A stretch of DNA of 64,000 nt from an uncultured Desulfuromusa sp. (GTDB taxonomy: Bacteria; Desulfobacterota; Desulfuromonadia; Desulfuromonadales; Geopsychrobacteraceae): NCBI RefSeq assembly GCF_963675815.1, contig NZ_OY776574.1:2040001-2104000 (forward strand), read 5' to 3'. Shown here in pieces: positions 34,301 to 42,878 of the stretch. Position numbers and translations under genes: made by a program. The notes under the pieces are model-generated. The model was not told the origin of the DNA. It saw only the letters and a list, made by a program, of their open reading frames with translations, and searched no databases. Position 1 is the stretch's first letter. Each line of letters opens with the position of its first letter.

Positions 34301-35466
34301 CCAAATAACAACCGCCCAAAATTGTTTATGTTGGAAATGGTGCCGTCAGATTCCATAGTGAAGTAGCAAACCGGAGCATTGTTGTAGAGATTAAGGTATT
34401 TATCTTTTGTCCGTTGCAGTTTTTGTTTGGCAAAGAAATTTGATACAGAGGTGGCGTAGAGGCTGGCAAAAGATTTTACACACTCGATATCAGCTTCAGT
34501 ATAGTCGCTTTGCTTGTTTGCCAAAGCGATCATACCGATTTTTTCATCATGAAGTATACAGGGGACGCCTAGAAAGCGGCGAATCGGCAAGTGGCCGGGT
34601 GGAGTGCCGACACTAGCGGGATGATTCATGGGATCGTTAGCGACGACGACCTGGTTGGTATCGAGCGCAAGTCCTCCTAACCCGCCGGGTTTTTCGAAAG
34701 TCAGGGTTTTACCTTCCACCATGCTTAAGGGGAAGATTTCTTTTGTCAGGGTGGGGGCGATTAAGAAACCACTATCAGGATCGATATAACCGACAAAACC
34801 AAATTCACTTCCCGTAAACTGCAGACACTGCGTCATTGTGGCATCCGATAACTCATCAAGGTCTCGTGTGTCGACACATTTTTGAAAAGCCGTGGACAGG
34901 GCCGTCAGGGAAATCATGGTTGAACCCTGCTCCAACTCCTCCTGTTGATGCTCCAGTTTAACCGGATGTCGGGAGAGATGATCGGCGAATGTTTGTGCCA
35001 TGAATTCGGCTGTTTCAATCAGATCTTGTGGAAAATCGGTCTGCTGATCGTTTCCAGCAATCAACAATCCCTCTAACCTGCCGGAACGACTTGAGATCAA
35101 GGGTAGATAGACAGCAGCTTCAATAGCGGCATGTAATTCCAGATCGGTACGGGCATATGTGTTTTGTGAAGGAAAGTGACAGACATGAATCTGTTTGTGC
35201 CTTTTGTATGCTTCAAAAGCAGCAACCTTACCTAATTTTCCGGCTTTAAGAATGTTGTTGCTGGCTTCCGGAATACCATAACTCAGGCGAACGACCAATT
35301 TGCCGTCCAGCGCAGCATCGGGAATACAAACCGCAATTTTAGAGAAACCAAGCTTTGAAAAAAATTGCAGGGAAACATGACAAAGGTCAATGCGTTTAAG
35401 ACAAACGTCTAATGTCTGTGTATAGTCTGTTATCAGCGAATGATTGATGCTCATGTCCAATGCCAT
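31393..35466 (-). CDS. Large soluble hybrid histidine kinase with two GAF and five PAS domains
   Basis: The 1357-residue protein shows no membrane helix. In order: a GAF-like domain (about 10-170), a second GAF (about 185-350, with FVGYIDPDSGFLIAPTLT and RFLGVPCILHDEKIG), and five PAS modules to about residue 985. The PAS modules open at NNAPVCYFTMESDG, LLSFVDNNYIYQSVNPAY, PDIIRFKDGHGRWLLAN, VQGYDEERRIVYWNSSS and ETIVITDLDANIVYVNPAF. The kinase core follows with GGIAHDFNNMLAIIIG, NLVINARDAI, DNGCGM and GTGLGLAMV. The terminal receiver has VEDEADL and an Asp in LLLSDMVMPN. It probably integrates several cytoplasmic signals (redox, ligands). Start may be 35466 or 35454; neither has a good ribosome site. 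Confidence 0.88.
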   Translation of the reverse strand: MALDMSINHSLITDYTQTLDVCLKRIDLCHVSLQFFSKLGFSKIAVCIPDAALDGKLVVRLSYGIPEASNNILKAGKLGKVAAFEAYKRHKQIHVCHFPSQNTYARTDLELHAAIEAAVYLPLISSRSGRLEGLLIAGNDQQTDFPQDLIETAEFMAQTFADHLSRHPVKLEHQQEELEQGSTMISLTALSTAFQKCVDTRDLDELSDATMTQCLQFTGSEFGFVGYIDPDSGFLIAPTLTKEIFPLSMVEGKTLTFEKPGGLGGLALDTNQVVVANDPMNHPASVGTPPGHLPIRRFLGVPCILHDEKIGMIALANKQSDYTEADIECVKSFASLYATSVSNFFAKQKLQRTKDKYLNLYNNAPVCYFTMESDGTISNINNFGRLLFGVDSRQKLDFSAYLSKSDKAGLNRWLASQEQPYVPRELTITVQKHQTPTLFSAIPHYDERNYLKHYHCSLTDITARKQFEAELKQKNDELRINEQILASVSELLSFVDNNYIYQSVNPAYCRYHAKECKNIIGHSVAEVNGEETFRTIIKPKIDRALQGEKVAYEAWFEYAGSGRRYTMVEYSPFSDDQGKPVGVVVLVKDITERKQAEETLTRTEELQRTLLNSTPDIIRFKDGHGRWLLANQSDLELFQLTGVDYQGKTGAELASYSPFYTNSLLMCEATDAKAWESGKISIVEEVITTPEGDNRVYEVIKHPLFYPDGSRKALVVIGRDITGRKKAEQELQANEEKFRTLLDRLEHIPVQGYDEERRIVYWNSSSTAVYGYSSEEALGCKLENLIIPAHMRDDMIQSIQNWLKKEEAIPSGESTLCDKEGNDVPVFSSHVMHISEAGHKEIFCINIDLSMLHEAEEQLRRLAAAVEQTGETIVITDLDANIVYVNPAFTEVTGYTREKALGQNPRILQSGQTDEDLYTEMWQTLLNKQTWKGRFVNKKKNGSLLIEDVNISPILNSAGETVNYIAAKRDITDQLSTEEQYRQSQKLEAVGQLAGGIAHDFNNMLAIIIGQTELALRKAQADDPLSQRLQNIKKAALRSSKLTQQLLGFARKQPSQPRVLNINEVIGETLKMLQRLVGENIDLAWQAETENILIKIDPSHLDQILTNLVINARDAIKNTGIISVSTSYSVMDETFCKYNAGAQPGDYVQLIVRDNGCGMTPEVQKKIFDPFFTTKQTGQGTGLGLAMVFGLVKQNRGYITAESVISEGTTFNLYFPVAHTIKKESSGDDEEEIIPGTETILIVEDEADLLEISTSMLQEAGYTVLFSQDPAKALDIAKEYNGTIHLLLSDMVMPNMTSLELHNALQKSRPGIKTLYMSGYPKETHNQAKQQFVNEQLLMKPFSIHKLTKKVREVLDN

Positions 35467-35536
35467 TTAGAGTTGTTTTCGACTCATCGTTGAACACCAT
35501 GGGTATTCGCCGACCTAACGAACCCCTCGGACAATC

Positions 35537-35564
35537 AGTATATAGTGTTATAGTTTTTTGTCCA
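35537..35564 (-). promoter_or_regulatory. Sigma-70 promoter of the large kinase gene
   Basis: On the minus strand TGGACA (35559-35564), 16 bases, TATACT (35537-35542). Each box differs from consensus at one base. It lies about 70 bases before the kinase start. Confidence 0.5.
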
Positions 35565-35684
35565 TCCGGCAAATCACCTGTGATCTGAAATATTTATCCC
35601 TCGAAATGATTGACTTGACTTTTTTTTCGTCGCAGTCGGAAAAAACGACTCTATTGAGTAAACGGTTGTTCTTTCTCCTCCTCT

Positions 35685-36185
35685 TCAAAGTTGGGTGGAA
35701 TGATTCTTATGCCCAGACCATTTAGGCAGATCGTCGCACACATCCGCAACCCGCATGCCATAGAAAAGGTGGCAGGTCGGTTTGAATGAATCCGGCACCT
35801 CGTTATGCGGTCCAAAATCAAACAGGGCGGGAAAGGCCAGCCACATTCTGCGACCTTCATCAGCGATCGGAGTGCCACATCGGCTGCAACTGATCTTGCA
35901 GGGCAGGATGCGTTCATTGCGATCTTGCTCGCTGTTGTAAAAGTGCAGAAGATCCAGACCGGAAGTGAATCTCACATGCCGCTTGTGGAAGATGGCGGCC
36001 CACTGCATGGGAGCGCCGTGCAGTGTTTGGCATGTCCGACAGTGACAGATTTTAGCGTCCACGGGATCGGCACTCACTTCGTAGTGCACGCTGCCGCAAA
36101 AACATGCGGCTCTATATTTCGGAATAAATGTTAAATCATCAATGGACGCATATTGGGGCCCGAAGCAATTTTTGTTAGACACCAT
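35685..36185 (-). CDS. GFA/CENP-V-fold zinc protein
   Basis: This 166-residue member of the GFA family (named after glutathione-dependent formaldehyde-activating enzyme) has the zinc motifs CFCGSVHYEV, CHCRTCQTLHGAP and CSRCGTPI. The ATG at 36185 follows AAGGA; a longer frame to 36284 has no family match at its N-terminus. The protein ends with a region containing LFYGMRVADVCDDLPKWSGH, which is common in bacterial GFA proteins. Function of most members is unknown, and a glutathione link is doubtful in an anaerobe. It is a single gene with no informative neighbours. Confidence 0.85.
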   Translation of the reverse strand: MVSNKNCFGPQYASIDDLTFIPKYRAACFCGSVHYEVSADPVDAKICHCRTCQTLHGAPMQWAAIFHKRHVRFTSGLDLLHFYNSEQDRNERILPCKISCSRCGTPIADEGRRMWLAFPALFDFGPHNEVPDSFKPTCHLFYGMRVADVCDDLPKWSGHKNHSTQL

Positions 36186-36805
36186 TTTCAATCCTTTTGG
36201 AATGTCCAGGATTTTCTCATAAAGGAAGATTCTGGAACTATGATGAGGATGGTTCCTGTTTATGTCTTGTGGTGCACTTACCATTTAAATTCATCCTTAA
36301 AATATCACTAGATAATACGAGTTTAACATGCATTGCGTTAATGGAACGGCTCCGGATGTTCGGAAAATGCTTTTTGAGCTGAGATTTATTCCCTTTTTTG
36401 TTTAGTAATTTACTGTGGTCAGCCAGGAGGTAACATCTTTACCTTTTGTTTGAAGAGGTGGAAGTAGGCTCTAATGATTACAGTCTCTTAGCAGTAGTTT
36501 TCGGCGTTTCTTCCGATTGGTTATTATTTGTTTCCGCTTATTCTTTAGGTATTAAATATACCCAATTTCTACCAGAAGTTTTCGTATTGAATTATTCATT
36601 GTTAATGATTGATTATATAGATAATTATTTCTAATAAAATAAAATACATTATTTTTATTTTACGGGGAGGGATTGAAACCAGCAGGAATGGTCGAGATTT
36701 TGATCCGGAATAGAGTCTTAGCAAAAAACTGTGTGGCTTTCATAAGGAGAGCGGGAAACATAAAACACATGCGAATCACAACCAATGGAAGAGAGGGAAA
36801 ACGAC
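36186..36805. other. AT-rich 620-base spacer before the chemotaxis cluster
   Basis: Clearly richer in A+T than its surroundings, especially 36480-36665. It should carry the promoters of the GFA gene (minus) and of the mcp operon (plus). GGTAA and TTACC (36430-36444) form a small hairpin next to AGGAGG. A TTG-started frame of 62 codons at 36446-36634 follows but has no clear family, and I do not call it. At 36666 the motif GGGATTGAAACC resembles a CRISPR repeat end but occurs once. Confidence 0.4.
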
Positions 36806-38608
36806 ATGTTTAAAAACATAAAAATCGGAACAAAATTGGGAATCGGTTTCGGAACACTCCTGCTGCTGCTTGCAGGAACTGCGTTGTTGGGGCTTGTACG
36901 TCTGGCAGATATCGTTGATTCGATGAATACAATTACCCAAGATCGTTTCCCCAAAACCGTTTGGAGCAACGATCTCGTCAATGCCGCTAATGATAGTCGC
37001 GCCGCGATCCGTAATCTGCTGTTGACGAATAACGGGAAAGAAAGCAAGACGCTCGTCGATAGGATCAATCAGAATCGTGTAACGATGCGGGATCTGACAG
37101 AAAAACTGGACAAAACGATTAGAAGTGAAAAAGGACAAGCGTTACTAAAAGATTTGGTCAAGACGAGGAAAGCCTACAATGTGGTTACAGAGAAGGTAAT
37201 GGCGCTGGGTCTGGACAACAAAAATGCCGAAGGATACATGTTGCTGACAGGGGAAGTCCGGGTATTGCAGAACGAGTACTTTGGTGCTGTCAACGAGTTG
37301 ATCAAGTATCAAACCCAACTGGTCGAAGAAGGAGCGATTGAAGCGACTGCGATCTATAACAGCGCCCGAATGTTGATGATCGTCTTTTCCGTAAGTGCTG
37401 CGATTATCGGTATCGGTATGGCGATTTTTATCACCCGTAGTATCACTGTCCCGGTCAGAAAAGGCGTGCAGCTGGCGGAAGAGATTGCCAAGGGTAATTT
37501 CAGCCTGCGGTTGAACTCACATAGCCGTGATGAAATCGGTCAATTGAGCAATGCGCTCGATACCATGTCTGACGGTCTTCAGAAGACGGCGAACCTGGCC
37601 GATCAAATTGCTGCAGGCAATCTGGATGTTGAAGTCCGGCTGGCTTCTGACAAAGATCAATTGGGCCAAGCGCTGGTCAAAATGACGACCAACCTGAATG
37701 AGGTGCTTGGCGAGATTCGAAACGGCAGCGAGGAAATCGCCTCGGCATCAGGTCAGGTCGCGGATTCCAGTCAATCCCTGTCGCAAGGAGCGACGGAACA
37801 GGCCGCTTCGCTGGAAGAAATTTCCGCCTCATTGAATCAGACCTCCGCGCAGACAACGTTGAACGCGGAGAATTCCGCCCAGGCCAATAACTTGTCGGTT
37901 GAAACTCGAACCGCGGCAGAACAGGGCAGCGCCCAGATGCAACAGATGGTTTCGGCCATGGCCGAGATCAATGAAGCGGGGCAAAACATTTCCAAGATCA
38001 TCAAGACTATCGACGAAATAGCCTTCCAGACCAACTTGTTGGCTCTAAACGCCGCGGTTGAAGCTGCCAGAGCCGGACAACACGGCAAAGGTTTTGCCGT
38101 GGTTGCGGAAGAGGTGCGAAATCTCGCCGCCCGTAGCGCTAAAGCTGCCGCGGAGACCGCTGAGCTGATTGAAGGTTCAGTGGCCAAGACGGAAAACGGC
38201 AGTCAGATCGCGGAACACACGGCAGAGGCTCTGCAGGAGATTGTCATTGGCGTGGGGAGGGTTTCAGATCTTGTGGCTGAGATTGCAGCCGCGAGCAGCG
38301 AACAGGCGCAGGGGATTGCAGAGATCAACCAGGGCATCACCCAAATTGATACAGTGACCCAGCAGAACACCGCCAATGCCGAGGAAAGTGCAGCGGCCTC
38401 GGAGGAGATGTCGGCCCAGGCCGAACAGTTACGCCAGATGTTGTTGCGATTTACTCTGCGCCAGGGATCGCAGACCCGATCCCCTCATTTCGTGGGGAAA
38501 AGCAAAACAGAAGCTAGCGATCATACTGTTATGGCGAGGGATGAGACCAGGTTGTTATCCGGACAAGCTCAAATAGCCTTGGATGACTCCGATTTCGGTA
38601 AGTATTAA
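36806..38608 (+). CDS. Methyl-accepting chemotaxis protein
   Basis: This 600-residue transducer has membrane helices at about residues 12-32 and 190-212, flanking a four-helix-bundle type periplasmic sensor. A HAMP domain follows (VPVRKGVQLAEEIAKGNFSL), then a second HAMP-like repeat (NLADQIAAGNLDVEVRLASD), and a long signalling coiled coil. The kinase-contact tip is canonical: EIAFQTNLLALNAAVEAARA followed by GKGFAVVAEEVRNLAARS. The ATG at 36806 follows GAGAGGG; an ATG 21 bases upstream is the alternative. It leads an apparent operon with cheW, a GGDEF-EAL gene and a PAS-LuxR gene. The ligand is unknown. Confidence 0.92.
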   Translation: MFKNIKIGTKLGIGFGTLLLLLAGTALLGLVRLADIVDSMNTITQDRFPKTVWSNDLVNAANDSRAAIRNLLLTNNGKESKTLVDRINQNRVTMRDLTEKLDKTIRSEKGQALLKDLVKTRKAYNVVTEKVMALGLDNKNAEGYMLLTGEVRVLQNEYFGAVNELIKYQTQLVEEGAIEATAIYNSARMLMIVFSVSAAIIGIGMAIFITRSITVPVRKGVQLAEEIAKGNFSLRLNSHSRDEIGQLSNALDTMSDGLQKTANLADQIAAGNLDVEVRLASDKDQLGQALVKMTTNLNEVLGEIRNGSEEIASASGQVADSSQSLSQGATEQAASLEEISASLNQTSAQTTLNAENSAQANNLSVETRTAAEQGSAQMQQMVSAMAEINEAGQNISKIIKTIDEIAFQTNLLALNAAVEAARAGQHGKGFAVVAEEVRNLAARSAKAAAETAELIEGSVAKTENGSQIAEHTAEALQEIVIGVGRVSDLVAEIAAASSEQAQGIAEINQGITQIDTVTQQNTANAEESAAASEEMSAQAEQLRQMLLRFTLRQGSQTRSPHFVGKSKTEASDHTVMARDETRLLSGQAQIALDDSDFGKY

Positions 38609-38649
38609 TAAATGAAGATTTTATGTGTCAGGAACAGGAGTCAATAGCT

Positions 38650-39153
38650 ATGAATCAGCCAAACGCAAAAGTTGCAGAAGAAGGGTTTGAACGCTTTGAA
38701 AAAAATCAGGGTGAGCTTTATTTGACCTTTCATCTCTATGATGAGGAATATGCACTTCCTATCACCGAAGTCATTGAGATCATTGGGGTTCAAAGTATCA
38801 CCAAAATTCCCGATATGCCTGATTGCATCTCCGGGATCATCAACCTGCGAGGCCGGGTGATTCCGGTGATGGACGTACGCCTGCGTTTTAACCTTCCCCA
38901 CCAAGAGTATAACGAACGCACCTGCGTGATCGTAGTGGAGATTAACAAGCAAACCATAGGTCTGGTTGTTGATCAGGTCAACGAAGTGATCGAAATTTCA
39001 CCGAGCCAGATTGAACCACCGCCACAATGCGGGCAGGAGAGTGATTTTATTGCCGGCATCGGCAAGGTTGAGAATGATGTCAAAATCATTCTCGATGTTC
39101 AATCTCTGACCGACTTCGGCGACATGCGCCTAGATACCCCGATAACTAATTGA
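38650..39153 (+). CDS. cheW: Chemotaxis coupling protein CheW
   Basis: This is a 167-residue CheW domain with GELYLTFHLYDEEYALPITEV, the receptor-contact segment CISGIINLRGRVIPVMDVR and the final DVQSLTDF. It links chemoreceptors to the kinase CheA, which is not encoded in the window. AGGAG eight bases before the ATG at 38650 fixes the start. The gene lies 41 bases after the mcp gene, so the pair may act as a dedicated receptor-coupler unit for a chemosensory array encoded elsewhere. Confidence 0.92.
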   Translation: MNQPNAKVAEEGFERFEKNQGELYLTFHLYDEEYALPITEVIEIIGVQSITKIPDMPDCISGIINLRGRVIPVMDVRLRFNLPHQEYNERTCVIVVEINKQTIGLVVDQVNEVIEISPSQIEPPPQCGQESDFIAGIGKVENDVKIILDVQSLTDFGDMRLDTPITN

Positions 39154-39183
39154 ATTTTGACAAACGAGAGGGAATCGCTTGGA

Positions 39184-41115
39184 ATGAAACGATTTTATGC
39201 TGGGGTGATGCATCCCCAAATAGCTATTTGGCTATGGCCCATTTTGTCGATGGGGTTGCTTTTGGTCTTGGCGGTTTTTTATAACCGGGCGTTTTGTGGT
39301 GGCCCCCTTCTGGATATGAAAGGCTACCTCATTCCTGCTATTTACGGTTCGACACTGGGATTGGCGAGCGCTGCTTGGTATCGTCGTTCCATGTTTCTTT
39401 TCAGGGAGAGCCAAAAAAGGGGCTTAGGGTATAAAAAATTAAACCGGCGCTATGAATTAATCCTTCAGGGAACGAATGAGGGAATATATGAGATAGACTG
39501 TTATGGGAAATGCCTTTTTATCAATCATGCCGCCTTAAAAATTCTGGGATATCAAGAAGTTGAAATTCTGGGAAAGAATATACATGATTTGATACATAAC
39601 CATGAACGCTGGGGAGAATCATACATGAACTCACCCTGTCTTTTTCTTGAGGTTATAAAAAAACGTAGTGAAGCAAGCTTTTACGATGAAATTATGATCA
39701 GGAAAGATGGAACTCGTTTAATCGCCGAGATAAGAGCCTATCCCGTCTTTGATAAAGAAGGCGATTTTATTGTTGTCATATTTCATGATGCCACGAATGA
39801 GAAACAACTGCAGCAACGTATACATCATATGGCAAACTTCGATGAATTAACTGGATTGGTCAGCCGAAGTTCTTTCGAAAAAAATTTGCAGTCAATGATT
39901 AGAGATGCTCATGAAAACAATAAATCGCATGCACTTTTGTATATCGACATTGATCAGTTCAAAATTGTAAACGACATTGCAGGTCACGTAGCTGGTGATA
40001 TTCTACTGCAAAAATTCAGCTCCCACTTGATAAAATTCATTCGTCAAGCTGATGTCCTTGGACGTCTGGGTGGAGATGAATTCGGATTGATTCTGAATAA
40101 TTTAAAACTGGAAGATCTCTATCTATATATTACCAAGTTACAAGAACATGTCGGATCGTTTCTGTTTGAATGGGATGAAGACAGCTTCAAAGTCGGTCTC
40201 AGTATTGGTATCTGTCTTCTTGATAAGCAAATCTTGAATGCAACACAAGCTTTGAAAAGGGCGGACCAGGCCTGCTGCCTTTCAAAAGAATCCGGGCGAA
40301 ATCAATACCTTGTTTTTAATTCGGATGACCCGGATTTCTGTACCATGAATAAGCATATGGGTTGGGTTGCTCAGATTAATAAAGCCTTGAACGAAAATCG
40401 ATTTTTTCTTAGACGACAATCGATAGAAAGGTTGTCCAACAGGAAAAAAAATCTGGATCGATTTGAGATCCTATTGTCGATGAGAGACCACACTGGGGAA
40501 GTCCTGCCTCCAGGGAATTTTTTACCTGCCGCTGAGCGTTACAATCTGATGCCCTTGATAGATTCAATGGTGGTGCAGAAGTCTTTCGAATGGATGGATG
40601 ATAATTCAGAAAAAATAGAGTCCCTTGATTTTTTGTCGATAAACTTGTCAGGGGACAGCATTTCGGACGAAAACTTTCGCCAATATCTTCAATCCGAGCT
40701 AGAAAAACGCCACGCTATTGCCCATAAGATTTGTTTTGAGATCACAGAAACAGTTGCCATTCAGAAAATGCACAAGGTTGTTGAGTTCTTAAGAAACATG
40801 CGAAGACTTGGATGCCGGTTTGCCCTGGATGATTTTGGTAGCGGAATGGCCTCATTTGCCTATTTGAAGTACTTGCCGGTCAATTTTGTGAAAATCGATG
40901 GTAGCTTCATTCGGGATATAAAAAATAATCCCCTATCCAGAGAGATTGTCGAGTCCATGCATCGTATTGCCAGAGTGATGAGGATCTCTACGATCGCTGA
41001 GCATGCAGAGGATGAGGAAACGGTTGCAATATTAAGACAAATTGGGATCGATTTTGTACAGGGGTACGTTATTGATAAACCCAGTCCTCTCAGTGAAACA
41101 TTCCATGTTGAATAA
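39184..41115 (+). CDS. Membrane PAS-GGDEF-EAL c-di-GMP enzyme
   Basis: This 643-residue protein starts at the ATG at 39184 and has two membrane helices within residues 1-65. A PAS domain covers about 85-210, GGDEF about 220-380 and EAL about 395-640. The cyclase motif GGDEF is intact (RLGGDEFGLI), but the inhibitory-site position five residues before it reads RQAD, which still fits RxxD. In the phosphodiesterase domain the namesake motif is EIL (RFEILLSM), while metal and catalytic residues remain: N in SINLSG, E in FEITET, DD in ALDDFGSG, K in VKIDGSF and E in TIAEHAED. Both activities are possible. It lies between cheW and a PAS-LuxR gene that starts within its stop codon, suggesting a joint c-di-GMP/chemosensory output. 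Confidence 0.9.
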   Translation: MKRFYAGVMHPQIAIWLWPILSMGLLLVLAVFYNRAFCGGPLLDMKGYLIPAIYGSTLGLASAAWYRRSMFLFRESQKRGLGYKKLNRRYELILQGTNEGIYEIDCYGKCLFINHAALKILGYQEVEILGKNIHDLIHNHERWGESYMNSPCLFLEVIKKRSEASFYDEIMIRKDGTRLIAEIRAYPVFDKEGDFIVVIFHDATNEKQLQQRIHHMANFDELTGLVSRSSFEKNLQSMIRDAHENNKSHALLYIDIDQFKIVNDIAGHVAGDILLQKFSSHLIKFIRQADVLGRLGGDEFGLILNNLKLEDLYLYITKLQEHVGSFLFEWDEDSFKVGLSIGICLLDKQILNATQALKRADQACCLSKESGRNQYLVFNSDDPDFCTMNKHMGWVAQINKALNENRFFLRRQSIERLSNRKKNLDRFEILLSMRDHTGEVLPPGNFLPAAERYNLMPLIDSMVVQKSFEWMDDNSEKIESLDFLSINLSGDSISDENFRQYLQSELEKRHAIAHKICFEITETVAIQKMHKVVEFLRNMRRLGCRFALDDFGSGMASFAYLKYLPVNFVKIDGSFIRDIKNNPLSREIVESMHRIARVMRISTIAEHAEDEETVAILRQIGIDFVQGYVIDKPSPLSETFHVE

Positions 41116-42752
41116 TGAAAATGAATGAGAGATTGCCCATTGTGGAAAAACATAAAGAAGAACTTCTGAAACGCAGTGAAGAGCGGCTTGCCTTAGCGAC
41201 TTTAGTGGGTAATTTGGGACTGTGGGATTGGAATATAGAAACGGACGAGGTCTTTTATAACGATATCTATTTCTCTATGCTGGGGTATTCTTCAGAACCA
41301 TTTCCGTTTACAACCGAAACCTGGAAAATTCTGGTCTATCCTGAAGATCAGGAATTTCTTTTCAATTCAATTCAGACAGCTCTCACACAGAAGAACTCAA
41401 GCTGGCGTATCGAATTTCGTATGAAGCATGCATCAAGGGGGTATCGATGGATTCGCTGTCAAGGTCAAGTGGTTGAGTATTCTGAAAAAGGTCTTCCATT
41501 GAGGGCGGTGGGAATTCATCAGGATGTTACTCAACAAAAGAGAACCGAAAAGGAGTTACTGGAAAACGAAAGAAAATATCGGTCTCTTTTTGACAATATG
41601 AGTAGTGGTGTTGTTATTCATAATGTTGTTGATGGTGGCAATGAGTTTATTATTGAGGAAGTGAATCGTTCTTTTTTGCAGGTGACGAGGAAAAGCCGAG
41701 AGGAAATATTAGGTCGAAAAAACAGAGAGGTTTTTCCAGGCTTAAATGAAACGATATATAAAACCTATGCAAAGGTTTATGAAAAAGGCATGGCAATGGA
41801 TGTAAAATCATTCAACTATAAAGATGATTTATTGAATCTATGGGCTGATGTCCATATATTTAAATTATTTTCAGGTGAAATTGTTTCTATATTTAATGAT
41901 TTTACCGGAAGAAAAAAAATAGAAGATGCTTTGGAGAATGAAAAAAAAAGGTTTGAAAATATAATTAATCTCTCAAATGATTTATTTTTTCTTTTAGATG
42001 AAGATGGAAAAGTTATTTATAACAATATTAAGGTTGAAAAAATAACAAAATATACTTCATTTGAACTTAAAAAAATGGATATAAAATCAATTTTATTTAA
42101 TTTTCAAACAGGGAAAATTTTTTCTGCGAAGGGTTTGTTAAATAAGGGGTGTGTAGTTACAAATATCGTTAATATAATTCATAAAAATGGGGAAATGACC
42201 CCTCTTGAAATGCAATGTAAGAGGATGCCTGATGGAACTATTCAGTGCTTTTGTCGGGACATCACTCGGCGTAAAAAGTTTGAAAGTGCTTTGCTTCGAC
42301 AGCAAAAGGATCTTGAGGAAAAGCAGGAACAGCTCAAGGAAATGAATACGGCCTTAAAGGTGCTGATAAGGCAGTCCCGCCAAGAGAAAAATGAATTAAA
42401 AGAGAATCTTACCATTAATTTTTTAGGTTTGATTGAGCCTTATTTTAAGCAGTTAAAAAAGACGAACCTTTCCGGTCGACAACTCGGCTCTATCAAAGTG
42501 ATAGAGGAGATATTGGAAGATTTAACCTCTCCATTTATGTGTTCTTCCACTGCCATGAACCTTAAGCTGAGTCCAGCTGAATTTAAAATTGCCAACTTGA
42601 TAAAACAGGGGATGACTTCAAAAGAGATCGCTGGTGAACTGAATTGTTCTCCGCAGACGATTGATAAACATCGCAGTAATATAAGGAAAAAAATAGGGGT
42701 GAAAAACAAGGGTATAAGTCTTAGGGATATTTTGCTACAGAACATAAAATAA
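41115..42752 (+). CDS. Multi-PAS LuxR-type transcription regulator
   Basis: This 545-residue cytoplasmic protein shares the final A of the preceding stop codon as the A of its ATG, so translation is coupled. It has three PAS-like modules: about 20-140 (LGLWDWNIETDEVFYND), 150-270 (VVIHNVVDGGNEFIIEEVN) and 280-400 (DLFFLLDEDGKVIYNN). A coiled coil at about 400-440 comes next. The C-terminal LuxR helix-turn-helix is LSPAEFKIANLIKQGMTSKEIA and NCSPQTIDKHRSNIRKKI. It lacks a receiver, so PAS ligands or partner kinases must control it. Bases 41900-42200 are unusually A-rich compared with the rest of the gene, hinting at a mosaic origin. Confidence 0.85.
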   Translation: MKMNERLPIVEKHKEELLKRSEERLALATLVGNLGLWDWNIETDEVFYNDIYFSMLGYSSEPFPFTTETWKILVYPEDQEFLFNSIQTALTQKNSSWRIEFRMKHASRGYRWIRCQGQVVEYSEKGLPLRAVGIHQDVTQQKRTEKELLENERKYRSLFDNMSSGVVIHNVVDGGNEFIIEEVNRSFLQVTRKSREEILGRKNREVFPGLNETIYKTYAKVYEKGMAMDVKSFNYKDDLLNLWADVHIFKLFSGEIVSIFNDFTGRKKIEDALENEKKRFENIINLSNDLFFLLDEDGKVIYNNIKVEKITKYTSFELKKMDIKSILFNFQTGKIFSAKGLLNKGCVVTNIVNIIHKNGEMTPLEMQCKRMPDGTIQCFCRDITRRKKFESALLRQQKDLEEKQEQLKEMNTALKVLIRQSRQEKNELKENLTINFLGLIEPYFKQLKKTNLSGRQLGSIKVIEEILEDLTSPFMCSSTAMNLKLSPAEFKIANLIKQGMTSKEIAGELNCSPQTIDKHRSNIRKKIGVKNKGISLRDILLQNIK

Positions 42753-42878
42753 GAGGGATTGCTTTGACGATTTCTTGATTTATCCGTTTTGGGTATTTGG
42801 CATAGCTATATCATCGTTTATAACATCCGCAGAATGATTTTCCATGAATTCAGATTTTGCTGTACTTTGGACGGATTA

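Noticed and set aside
35640..35684. AGTCG/CGACT stem near the end of the GFA gene as a terminator
   Set aside because: Only 5 bp, and the T run lies in the loop on the relevant strand, not after the stem.
36446..36634. 62-codon hydrophobic frame in the AT-rich spacer before the mcp gene
   Set aside because: TTG start with poorly placed ribosome site, no known family, and AT-rich DNA easily gives such frames.
36664..36678. Motif GGGATTGAAACC resembling the end of a CRISPR repeat
   Set aside because: It occurs once, with no spaced copies and no cas genes in the window.
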